Origin: Larus michahellis
Taxonomy: Eukaryota > Chordata > Aves > Charadriiformes > Laridae
Length of the DNA: 64,000 nt
Direction of reading: 5' to 3'
Assembly: GCF_964199755.1 (NCBI RefSeq)
Contig: NC_133930.1
Coordinates: forward strand, 26,494,071-26,558,070
Part shown: positions 38,201-47,541 of the stretch, piece by piece
How the letters are laid out: every line of letters starts with the position of its first letter
Position numbering within the stretch: position 1 is the first letter of the stretch
The notes under the pieces: model-generated
Seen by the model: only the letters and a program-made list of their open reading frames with translations
Told to the model about the DNA's origin: nothing
Database searches by the model: none
Position numbers and translations under genes: made by a program

Positions 38201-40444
38201 AAACAAGCAGGGGGGCAGCATCTCTCCAAGTGAGGGAGACAAGGAAAGGGCTGAAGGGCAGCTTTCCTCCCCGCAGCTCTGCTCGCCCCTGGTGAGGACA
38301 GGGTCTGTGCTCAGTACAATGGGCAGAGCACAGGGGGCCATTGAGCCTCCCATTCTCTCCTGAACTAAGTTTGGATCCTGGTCAATATTTCTGCCTGCCA
38401 GCAAAATGCGCTGGTATCATTTTTTGATACTGGAATGTAAACATCTCTGAGTCACAAGCCTCTTTCTGTTCAGAGCCAGTGTCCTGAAAACTTCTAGCCG
38501 GGCCACTTGAAAGAAAGCCTGCAACAAACCACTCATTAATAAGCTGCTAAGTGACCTGCGAGCAGAGGTCCTGGAGCAGTTAACAGCCATTCAGAGAGCT
38601 GTGTCATTATCTGCAGGGCTTGTGTGATTCATGGTGCAATGAGAAAACCCTCCTAACGGGGCCGAGGGGCTCGGCTAATACTGACCAAACTTTTCAGTCG
38701 GTCCCCCAGCTATGGACACAGTGGAGGGGCGCCTGGAAAAGTTCGGAAGGGCCAGTGCTGCAGTTTGGAGAGGGATCCTCAGCCTGCACCCAGCTTTGCT
38801 TTAGGGAGGTGGTGATGTGGGGGGACATACCCAAAGTACCTCAGGGAGGAAGAACAGCCATCCCAGAGATGGCTACTTTGTGAAAGCCTCTTCTGCACAC
38901 ACGAACACATACATGCTCATGCACACACGCGTTCACGTGCCCCTTCCACGTGTAGCAAATGTCTCACACTTCAGATGAGAGCAGGGAAGGGGAAGCGCAG
39001 CAGGGCGTGCTAGCCTCTTACCTTCAGGAAATCGCCCCCTTGGCAGTCGATGTTTACGAAGTCGTAGTCTATCGTGATGAGCTCCTCAGGCTCCCCGATG
39101 AAGAAGGTCGCGCAGTGCAGCTGCGGTTGTTCTGCGGTGAAGGTGAACTGCCCCTCTATACTCAGCATGTCGATGCACCCTGGAGAAGCAGAGAGAGGGG
39201 GCTGCTGCCTCAGCCTGCTGGGGAGGGAGACCCAGCACCAGCTCCTGCGGTGCAGGGAAGGGGGGAGCGGGGAGAGACCCCCATGCTGAGACCCAGCTGG
39301 CGGTGAGGAGAGGGAGACCCAGCTGAAGCAATTAGGAGCCTGCTGAGCGTCGGAGGATGAATAGTAACTCGCAGGTGTGAGCACAAGCATGCGATGGGGG
39401 GGCACAGGGGGGATGCATGTTAAATCAGCTCTGAGCAGAAAACTCTGTCTCTGTGTGTATGTGCACAAGTGCACGGACACCCCGTTCCTTCAGATTTCTG
39501 TCTAATCACAGCTTTTCCATCTGCCGCATCCCCTGGAGATGTGACCCTGCCCAGGGACATGGGTGGATGATCCCCGTCCTCCTCCCATTATTTGTGACCC
39601 TCAACTCTGAGTCCCAACCTTATTTCAGAGCCCTGTTTCCAATCTCTCTTCCTCAAGCACAGTTTTTCTGAGATTTTAACATTTTGTCCTTCTTTTCCCC
39701 TTTCTTGCAAAAAGTGCCTTCAGCTCTGTCACTCCCAGATAGCCCCCTCCCGCCTCCTGAGCCCTGAGATCCCCCCAGGACTCTCCCACCCACCCATGAT
39801 CCTGACCAGAGCACCAAAGAAACTCACGGAGCGACCGCCGGTAGATCTGCCCTGCAGACAGCTCTCTCTTCAGATCTTCACTGAGGAGCAGGAAAGGCTC
39901 ATCTTCACCAGCATCCCGCACCTGGTGAAGGAAAGAGGGCAAGAAGAGGCTGGGGCAAAGTGAAATAGCAGCCCCCTCCCTGCACGTCTCCAGAACAGAC
40001 ACCTGCAGTTTAAATCCCTCCTCCAGAAACAGTGCAGCTGGGGAAGAGATCAGTCAGAAAGCTGCCCACTTGCAGCAGAGAGGAACAAACCTGGGACCTA
40101 AGAGGTGATCCTGGCAGCTCAGTGCACAGTGAGTCTCTTAAACCCTCAGCAAAAATGCAAGTTTCAGTAAAAGAAGGATAAATACCCTGGGGAGGGGACG
40201 AGACCATTGGATTAATGTTACCCAGGTGTACATTTAATGCAGGAGGAGCGGGAATAGGAGAGGAAAGAGGAAAAAGCATGATGCTCAAAAGCTGGGAGTA
40301 CAAGTTAGAAGACAGCAGCTAAAAGCACAGTGGGGTGCTTGAGTCATCAGCCCCATTGCTCACCTCTAGGTATCTGGTTTCCCCCTTGGAGGCTGCCAGG
40401 AAGATGAGAACGAAGTGGCATTGAAACTGGAAAGCGGATGGCAT
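32105..40444 (-). CDS. CRHBP: Corticotropin-releasing hormone-binding protein (7 coding exons, 322 aa)
   Basis: A secreted glycoprotein that binds CRH and urocortin and limits their access to CRH receptors in brain, pituitary and plasma. The coding join on the minus strand is 40444-40364, 39921-39828, 39179-39022, 36972-36762, 35437-35289, 33893-33776, 32262-32105. Every intron is GT-AG and every phase closes, giving 322 residues plus a stop, the same as human. Residues 1 to about 24 are a hydrophobic signal peptide. The ten cysteines of the family fall at 60, 81, 104, 141, 183, 205, 237, 264, 277 and 318, which form the five known disulfides. The single N-glycosylation sequon is Asn204. Arg56 and Asp62, reported as ligand-contact residues, are both present. 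The start Met aligns with the family N-terminus and lies about 100 bases downstream of a TATA box. Introns (442, 648, 2049, 1324, 1395 and 1513 bp) hold no recognised gene. The gene lies downstream of S100Z on the same strand, as in human. Identification is very secure. Confidence 0.97.
33776..33893 (-). CDS. CRHBP: CRHBP coding exon 6 (residues 232-270)
   Basis: The acceptor is TTTTTAG|AAGCC and the donor TCTG|GTAAGA (phase 1). It encodes KPSAGC (Cys237), GDFVELLGGTGLDPSKM and LADLC (Cys264). Confidence 0.95.
35289..35437 (-). CDS. CRHBP: CRHBP coding exon 5 (residues 182-231)
   Basis: The acceptor is CCCGCAG|CTTGC and the donor AAG|GTGAGT (phase 0). It holds Cys183, the HQHRNCSFSIIYP block with glycosylation site Asn204 and Cys205, and SDLILGHLNGL. 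Confidence 0.95.
36762..36972 (-). CDS. CRHBP: CRHBP coding exon 4 (residues 112-182)
   Basis: The acceptor is CTGTAG|GTATTT and the donor TTCC|GTAAGT (phase 1). It begins VFDGWILKGEKFPSS and includes YVDFCESG (Cys141), RSIRSSQNVAMIFFR and PGNGFTVTVK. It is the best-conserved exon. Confidence 0.96.
38934..38952. promoter_or_regulatory. Paired CACGTG E-boxes in CRHBP intron 3
   Basis: Two canonical CACGTG palindromes at 38934-38939 and 38947-38952 lie 13 bases apart, at the end of a CA-rich stretch near exon 3. Such sites can bind bHLH-zip or CLOCK/BMAL1 factors. The pairing is suggestive only. Confidence 0.25.
39022..39179 (-). CDS. CRHBP: CRHBP coding exon 3 (residues 59-111)
   Basis: The acceptor is TCTCCAG|GGTGC and the donor AAG|GTAAGA (phase 0). 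It carries Cys60, Asp62, Cys81 and Cys104 and the conserved GQFTFTAE and DCQGGDFLK blocks. Confidence 0.96.
39828..39921 (-). CDS. CRHBP: CRHBP coding exon 2 (residues 28-59)
   Basis: The acceptor is CACCAG|GTGCGG and the donor CTCC|GTGAGT (phase 1). It contains PFLLL, DLKREL and IYRRSL, including ligand-contact Arg56. Residue 59 is split with exon 3. Confidence 0.95.
40364..40444 (-). CDS. CRHBP: CRHBP coding exon 1 (residues 1-27)
   Basis: Encodes the signal peptide (MPSAFQFQCHFVLIFLAAS...) and the first mature residues ending RYLE. It ends in phase 0 at GAG|GTGAGC. An untranslated leader of roughly 70-80 bases is inferred between the TATA box and the ATG. Confidence 0.95.
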
Positions 40445-40544
40445 GCTGACACCTCCTCTGGCAGCCCTCCCTCTCTCCCCGCGGCCAAGTTTCTCCCGGT
40501 CTGCGCTGGTAGGCAGGAGCCACTGGGGTATCTTGGAGAGACTC

Positions 40545-40553
40545 TTTTTATAG
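40545..40553 (-). promoter_or_regulatory. CRHBP: CRHBP core promoter TATA box
   Basis: CTATAAAAAG lies on the minus strand about 100 bases upstream of the CRHBP ATG. With usual spacing, transcription would start near 40515-40523, giving a leader of about 75 bases. It is the only TATA element at a suitable distance. Confidence 0.7.
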
Positions 40554-40802
40554 AGCAGTTGGGAGGGGAGGCACTTGGTCCCCGTACTGATAGGGTAACC
40601 CATGGTAACTGAATTCCTCTTGCAGTGACACAGTACGTGGGCATGACGAGGGTCCAAATCACAGCCACGAATTTTCAAGACGGTTGAACTCCCCTCGCTG
40701 GCAGATGTCTTTTCTACTTATCTGTCTGGTGGAGCAGAAAAGATCTGGGGAGGAAAGCCTGTTCCTGTGCAGCCGGGGCACTCGCCTGGTGTATTTATTT
40801 CC

Positions 40803-40833
40803 AGTAACTCCAAAGAAAGTAACTGGAGTTACT
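40803..40833. promoter_or_regulatory. Inverted/direct AGTAACT repeat upstream of CRHBP
   Basis: AGTAACTCC (40803-40811) and GGAGTTACT (40825-40833) form a perfect 9-base inverted repeat. A third AGTAACT lies directly between them (40818-40824), and the cores fit the Myb consensus YAACKG in part. It sits about 250 bases upstream of the TATA box, so a factor-binding role is possible but not shown. Confidence 0.3.
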
Positions 40834-43800
40834 CCCTCCTCCTCTTCTCCTGCTTTCCAGTCCCAGGGCATTTCGGACCTACAGGGCTCCCTGTCTCCCT
40901 CCTGCTGCTCTGTGATGTGCAGCTCTCTGCAGCCCCCATGCCAGATGCTTCTCACCGGCCAGGCCTGGGTGAGCACCCCTGCATCCCAGCCAGGCTTCCA
41001 GCCTGGGGCCAGCATCACCCCGGGGCTGGGGGACCCGCTGGCTTCCACGTCCTGTGGCTGCAGCTGGGGCACAAGGGCTCTGCAGCAAATACACTGGCAA
41101 AACCGGAGAGGTCTCCCTACCAGACCCGGGTTTGGTACATAAATTGGGAAAACTCAGGGCTCCCAAGGGTGTATTCCCCACAGAACAGCTGATACTGCCC
41201 TAGCCCTGATCCTCAAGGGAAACCTGAGAAAGGCCTTCAAAAGATGAACCTGGGAACGAAAATTGATAACTCTGCAGAGTACTAAAAACCAGGAACTCAG
41301 CAGAGATATTAGTTTTAGGGTGTATTATTGTTTTCCCTTGACCTGGGATGAACCACCAATACTCTGCAGACAACAGCTACCCTTTCCCCATCTCGGGCTT
41401 CTTGCTAATGTCTCCTTCTGCTCTATGCTTCCCTGTCAAATTGTCACTTTGGTTCAGCAAAACTTAGAAATAATATGATCTGGACTTGCAAAGCTTTAAG
41501 TTTGCAGCTTCCAATTTCATTGTTAGGGCTTGTGGACAGAAACATTTTCTTCCTGTTTCACCCAACTTGTTGGTCAAACAACAATAAAGAAATCCTTTTC
41601 TGTTTATACACCTGTAGCTCTGACCTTAGTATGCTGTAATTCTTATTCTTATAGTTTACTTTAATGTAAACTATAATATTGTTCCATATCTGCACAGCAC
41701 TTTTGTGAATTTGCCATATCTGTGTGGATTTCAAGAGCATAAAAAATACTAAGGAAATGGAAAACATTATTTTTGAAGTTTGACATCAAGTTGCACTCAA
41801 AGTTGTTAAAACTGTTTTGGAGAACTGAGTAGTTAATTACTGCATGAAAAAAGACTGAATTAATTCATCCTCATGTGCTTGCCTTGAACTGTTTAGATAC
41901 TGTGATTTTAGGAAAAACTTATCAGAGGATTATCCAAGGGAGTTCAGGATCTGAAATCCACTGAAGTTCTTTGCAAATTAGAAGTTTCGTTGAACAACTA
42001 CAAGGTTTAATCCCAACCCTTGCATTAGAGGATGGCTGGGAGCTTAATCAGGGTGGTGAGAAGTGTCCTGGAGACCACCAGGACCCTGTGGGACCAGGAG
42101 GGGCTGCAGAGGAAGCCCAGTTGCATTCACTTTTCTTATCACACCTTTACTTTCTGAAGAGTTGAAGAAAGTTAGAATTACAGCATGGCCCCTCCACTCC
42201 CTATCTTTGAGGCACTTTGCAGAACCCAGTCCCAGTTGTGTCTGGGGTGTCCCAGTTTGCGCTGCCAGTCCACAGATTCTGAGTCCTTGAATATATTCAG
42301 TGAAGGATAGAGTGTTTAATTGTGTGAGAATTTGACCACTTACTGAGTATTTGGTTAAATTCAGCTCCAAAAATGCGCGAAGGACAAATGACATTGCAGC
42401 TAAATCAATATAACTGTCTATTAAACCCGCTGTGAGGTGATCTACTCAGAATAAAACACACCAAAGGTGATGTTAACATATTTTAAACCCTTGCCCATGA
42501 ATAGCTGAGGTCTGGGCTAGCATAACATTCACTGGTGGAGGTGCTCAGACAAGCAGGTAGCCGCAGGGGCTGGAGCACATCCTGGCAGATGAGGTGTAGG
42601 GACTGTCCTTCTCCAACCAACAAGATGGTGGGAAGGAGGACAGGAGCCACCTCCACTTCTGTTGCAATTTTTTACTCACACAGAACCTACAGCAACTTTG
42701 CATGTCCTACATAACGCCTGCAGGAGTTTGCTTGGAGCATTACAAGTATTCTGTATAACGCCAGTGCAAAAAGCTAAACTCAGATTCCCCTTGCTGTGGA
42801 TGTGGGGCTTGGTATTAACAGAGGCATTAAGGCAACCTGTCGTCTACTCTGCATCATCTTCTGCTTTGCATTTCGGCTCTGGGCTCAGCAGGAGCCGATG
42901 AAGCACGAGGATGTCCTGTCCAGCCTCATCGCAAAGCCTCCCAGTGCCTGGGGTAATTACTGGTGTCCTCAAACACAGGGCTGCCCTCAGCCCCCAGACT
43001 CCTATATGCTTCCCTTTGAGCTGCTCTAATGCCTGTGGAAGACAGGAATTTGGGGCGGTGACAGGGAACCACCTGCAGAGAGGTGCGGCTGCTGCTGCTG
43101 GCAGGGGCTGTGCCCTGCAGCACCTCCCCACCTGACGCAGGTGGAGCCTGGGTAGACAGACCCTCAAAGGAGACCAGTCCTGGGAGAAGGAGGGGGCTCA
43201 CCTCCCAGCCCTACGAGGAGACCAGTCCTGGGAGAAGGAGGGTGCTCACCTCCCAGCCCTACGTCCCGGCCCTCAGAGGGCGAGAGATGATGGGGGACCA
43301 CCTCCCCACTCAACGCTGCTGCCCCCTCACGGGGTTAATACCTGGACCTCCCTCTGCCCGCTCCAGCACTGCTTTTGTTTAAGGCCACTGGCAGAGACTG
43401 AGCTCTTCAGGAGATGAGATTGCGACTAACAAAGCAAAGAAAAATCAGCAGTTTAAACAGGGTTTGAAACATCGCCGCAGCATTTCAGAAGGGGAAAGCA
43501 CTTTCAGTGCGATACAAACCCTTGGGCCAATGAGGAGGGTGTCATTTTCCTTTCATGAGGTTGAGTCACGTTAACAATTTGTAGCACAATTTTTTTTTCA
43601 TTAATATCAAATTATATAACACAGTAAAATGCATTCCCCGTCTGACCCTGGTAGGGACTAGATAATCCTGCTGCTCTCACACTATGACACCTGGACTCTG
43701 CTAGCAGCCGTAATTCACCCTGGCAGCAGCCCCTTTCCCTGGCAGAAGTGATGGGATGCTGTCATGTTGGTGAGAGGCCAGGCTGTGTGTAGGGTATCGC

Positions 43801-44565
43801 ACAGCCCGCTCTGCTGTGGCTCAAGGCGGGTATTGCCGGGATGCCCCAGCATTTGCAGAGCCTCAGGTTGTCAAAGCAGTGCTTGTGGGTGGGTTTTTTA
43901 CACTGTTCAGCTACGTGCCTGGGAGGACCCACCTGCCCTGCGGTGGAAATCCTCTGCCTCGCACTCAGAGCTTGTGGGTGTCTTGTCAGCTATTATAGCA
44001 CAGAAGAGATCCCAGCTGTGGTGAGAGGTGGAGAAAAGGCAGTTGAATAAAGAGAGTAGTGAAACAAACCCCATTTACCCTCCCCCGTGGTGATCAAGCA
44101 ACGCTCTCTGCTGTAATACAGGTGGTAAATGCAGTTTCTTCTTCTCAAAAGTAAGGTAGTTGGTACAGCAAGAATGTGGATGATGCTCTTGGTAGTGAGA
44201 TTTCTTAGTGAGCAATACTTGAGCTACAGACACTCCTTAGGGATCCCTCCCTGATGCAAAGAGGGGCCAGGTGTTATCAACACTTTCTGCTCTCCAAAAG
44301 GGTCCCTGAGTCCCCAGCTCACTAACACAGCCCCCGGCCATGCTTTAATTCCCGCAAAAGGTCATTTTATTTCAGCAATTGCTTCACCACTAATGCACTG
44401 CAGGCTATGGCCCCCATTCCCTCCACTCAGAGAGGAAATTTCACCTGCAGCACATCTCACCCTGCATCCAGGTAAATGAATGAACCTTAAGGCTCTTGGA
44501 CTTCTGTCACATCACACTCTCAGGAAAGAGTGGGGGTAAGTGACTTCAGATTCATAAATTCCCAA
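40834..44565. other. CRHBP upstream region, GC-rich then mixed
   Basis: This is the distal promoter side of CRHBP. Overlapping frames of 100-150 codons at 40.66-41.19 kb on both strands reflect high GC; none has a recognisable family. A 48-base tandem duplication lies at 43168-43263. No other gene is supported. Confidence 0.5.
43168..43263. repeat. Tandem duplication of a 48-bp unit
   Basis: Two adjacent 48-base copies (43168-43215, 43216-43263), each beginning AGGAGACCAGTCCTGGGAGA and ending CAGCCCTACG, differ at one position. Near identity points to a recent duplication, so the copy number may vary between individuals. Confidence 0.85.
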
Positions 44566-45214
44566 TGGTGCGGACTAAGGTGAGATAAATCTCAAGGTCC
44601 ATATAGAAACATTTATTAGCTTCCTGAGAATGGTTAGTATAGGTCTTCACAAGTCCATGATAACTGTTTAGGTGTGTAACAAATTATGGCAAATGGTGAG
44701 GTATGCATTGTGTTACTTAACAACGGGTAGATGACAACTTATGGTGAGTGGTACTTAAGGTCGTAGTTAAGGTTGTTACTTAACAACTCTAAGAGAAAAG
44801 AGAAACTGAGGGACAGAGAAAGGAAAAGACAGAGATAAAGAGATCACCGGTCCTGGTTCCAGCGTCTTTTTCGGGGAATCTTCCCAGGCATAATCTTCTT
44901 CTTTCTCAGGAAAATCTTCCCAGGCACGGTCTTCTTTCTTGGGAAGAATCTTCCCAGGCACAGTTGTCTTCTTTTGTATCTTCTTTGTTCCCCTCCCCAG
45001 GGGCCCTTGTTTTCCCCTTTTATGTTTGCTGAATTAGCATGGTCCACCCCCCTTGCTGAGGACAGCCTTGTCTCAGGTTTCTCCCTTCTCCCAGGTGACG
45101 TGCAGTATGATTCGTGTGGAGAGATGAGTGCCACAGTCATATATGTTTAGCATGATCTCTATACACTACATTAGCATATGCAGGGCTGTGCGCTACGGTT
45201 CGTCTCTTATACCA
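44566..45214 (-). mobile_element. Endogenous retrovirus LTR (about 649 bp)
   Basis: Read on the minus strand, the segment starts TGGTATAAG and ends GTCCGCACCA, so its ends form the short TGGT...ACCA inverted repeat typical of LTRs. Inside are a TATA-like CATAAAAGG at 45016-45024 and a canonical AATAAA at 44612-44617, in the right order for U3-R-U5. A triple imperfect repeat lies at 44873-44975. Retroviral-looking remnants adjoin its 5' side, so it is read as the 3' LTR of a broken provirus. No target-site duplication can be tested because the other end is missing, and the exact left edge is uncertain. Confidence 0.6.
44873..44975 (-). repeat. Three imperfect ~35-bp tandem repeats inside the LTR
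   Basis: The phrase AATCTTCCCAGGCA recurs three times, about 35 bases apart, each followed by a variant of TCTTCTT. The minus-strand frame crossing it reads as a repeated acidic motif (AWEDFPEKEED-like). It may be a duplicated U3 enhancer or R-region element. Confidence 0.7.
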
Positions 45215-45223
45215 CCCCGTGGC

Positions 45224-45654
45224 TCAAACACTCCAAGATTTTCTTTGACCATTGTGATCTGAACATAGTGTAGAGGTGCAGAGGAAAGAGATGACAGAAA
45301 GAGAGATCATACATATAACTGCTGTAAGGCCTAGGACTGAATCACTCAATATCATAAGGGTGATATTTACAAGGTGTTTTCTCCACTCCATCACTCCTAA
45401 GGATTCCAAGATGTAACATGACCACAAGAGTGGATGGTAGGAGTAAAGAAAACAAACAGGTAGTCATACCTCATATCATAGCAATCCCTACCATGAAGAA
45501 TATAAATCTGATCAACAAAACAATTCAAGAGTTCAGTTGTTCTGTGGAGTGCCTCTAAGAGGTCCACAAAAAAAAGAAGCAAACAGATTCTTACAACAAG
45601 AGACAGCAGGAGACAAAGTTGTGAGTTTTTTTTTTTTTCTGATTCCTCCCCCAC
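45224..45654 (-). pseudogene. Endogenous retrovirus internal remnant, possible envelope C-terminus
   Basis: Two overlapping minus-strand frames (45397-45654, 85 codons; 45224-45427, 67 codons) abut the 5' side of the LTR. The second contains a long hydrophobic span and ends within about 15 bases of the LTR edge, as the tail of an envelope transmembrane subunit would. I recognise no specific family, and the overlap implies at least one frameshift. It is non-functional as it stands. The envelope reading rests on position and hydrophobicity only. Confidence 0.35.
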
Positions 45655-46330
45655 ACCACCTTTTTTTTTCTGGACTGCTGTTAGATTACTGCCGTCTCGT
45701 TAGATTTCCTGAGGGGCAATTTTTTTTGGTTTTTCGATGCTTGAATAAGCTTCTTAATTCCTTCAGCCAACAAGAGATTCCTAAACCATACATTCTTCAG
45801 GTGGGGTTCAAATGGAGGAGCAAGTTTTATGCATGAGGGAGGAGGTTCTGTGTCTGGGTGGTTAGAGGGCGAATCTTGTATTTGGAGCACTTTGGGGGTT
45901 CCCGTCTCTTTCTGCCATGTGTGGCATGAGTGAACTAATTGCGTATACCACCTCCTTGCTGTTTCTCACTGTGCAACCCTCACAGGGGAGTGGGCTCCAG
46001 CCAGCACAGGTTTCAAGACCTTAAAGGGTCCTCATAGAATGATTGGTTGTTGGCATAATTATAGGGTGAGTGTGTGGGGATAATTACCCCTTGCTCTCGT
46101 AGTTCAGCTGTCACCCCGTCATCGGGGACCCACAAGGACCCTAAGAACAGAGAACTAGCACGCTCACCACATGAGAGGCAGTACTATCGTGTCTTCACAA
46201 GACAGTTCTCCCACACGTCAGATGCCAGAAGTGCTGGCCTTATCAGATCTTTGAAGGCCAGGCCTGCATTTTTTATTTCCTTGCGAGCGTTTGAGGCATT
46301 CCATTGAAGGCTTGGACGACTTCTGTCCCT
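45655..46330 (-). pseudogene. Endogenous retrovirus internal remnant with pol-like fragment
   Basis: On the minus strand around 46060-46135 a short frame reads VTAELREQGVIIPTHSPYN. This resembles the start of retroviral reverse transcriptase, where a '...GVI.P..SPYN' phrase precedes the catalytic palm. The frame soon meets a stop, and sequence resembling the downstream palm does not follow, so most of pol is deleted. Neighbouring minus-strand frames at 46170-46325 and 45681-45890 are also protein-like but unidentified. No primer-binding site or 5' LTR was found to the right. Confidence 0.4.
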
Positions 46331-47541
46331 CGTCAGGGAATTTACAGTCCATCTCTTACAACTTCCTACCAGCTACTTGTTCAAAACTGCAATCTTCTGC
46401 TTCAGGCTGAATTTTAAACACCCTGTTTCTTCCCCTCCGGAGCACCTCCCTCCTCAGCTGCAGCCTGACTGCTGGCACAAGCAGACAGAGCAGCCGACAC
46501 CTCCCTCTAGCACCGGCACCTTAAAGCAGAGTTAATTTTCCTGCATAGACATAACCCCACGCAGGCTCCGGCTCCACACCGCAGGGAGCAGCCCGGCTGC
46601 TGCATGTCCCACAGGGGCCCCACTGCTTGTCCGTGCCCGGTGCTCTCGTGAACTGATAGGAGCAGCAGCGAGTCCGCAGTGCTACGCCAGCCACTGCTCA
46701 AGCGAAGAGGATTTCTCCTGCCTTGGGTGCTCCATCCTTGGCTGCTGATGCTCACAGCTGCTCAGCACTGGCTGAGGAGATGCGGCGTGGGGTGAGGCTC
46801 AGAGTGAGACGTCTGGCTGGACTTTAAACTTCCTATCGTGTCAGCTGCTAAACATTGGGCTGAGCTACATATATTTCCCTTACGCTCATACCTCCTGTAA
46901 CTCAGAATTAATTTGGAGACTCGCTTTTCCTTTCCCTCACAGTGTCTGGGAGACATAGTACTAGCCAGTCCTGGCTTTTTATCATGTGGCTGCAGGTCTC
47001 ACACCAATGTCTGTGTCTTTGCAGGGTACGGGACTGCACGTGTATTTTTTTACACAAGTATGTCTTTCAACCGGTTGCAAGTGTATTATTTCTGAAAACA
47101 GTGGGATCAGTTAGCCCAGATTAAGGCAAGCAAGAAATCTAGTGGCTCTGGAGTGTCACAGATGGTGAGGGCTAAATTTTTGGACCCGTCTTTACTAATT
47201 TGCATGCTAGCCATCAGTTATTGCTCTGGAATAACACCACACAAAAGGAAGAAAAGGGGAGGCTGTATGGCAAATCGCAGCCGTGGCAGGCGTTATGAAA
47301 CCATATCCTCGATAGAGACTCACACAAGTCTTCACTTCAAAAACTGTCTGAGAGATCGAGAAGATAAAGCCAAACATGTATGGACCTCCTGCTTCTGGTC
47401 CGGTTCCCTCATCCCATAAGTCACGACAGAAAACATTGGGGTAACTAAATCCATACTGAGTACTCACAAACCATTACTGAATACTTCACGGCAGTTCTGA
47501 GGGACTTTGCAGCCACATGCCATCAGGAACCCTCAGGAACA
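46331..47541. other. Spacer between retroviral remnant and CR1
   Basis: Mixed composition, GC-richer at 46430-46800. Short frames of 60-90 codons occur on both strands without family features. It may include more decayed retroviral sequence, but I cannot show it. Confidence 0.4.

Noticed and set aside
39034-39050. CTCF-like GGGGGC word inside CRHBP exon 3
   Set aside because: Only the central AGG/GGC part fits the consensus, and the sequence is explained by the conserved CQGGD codons.
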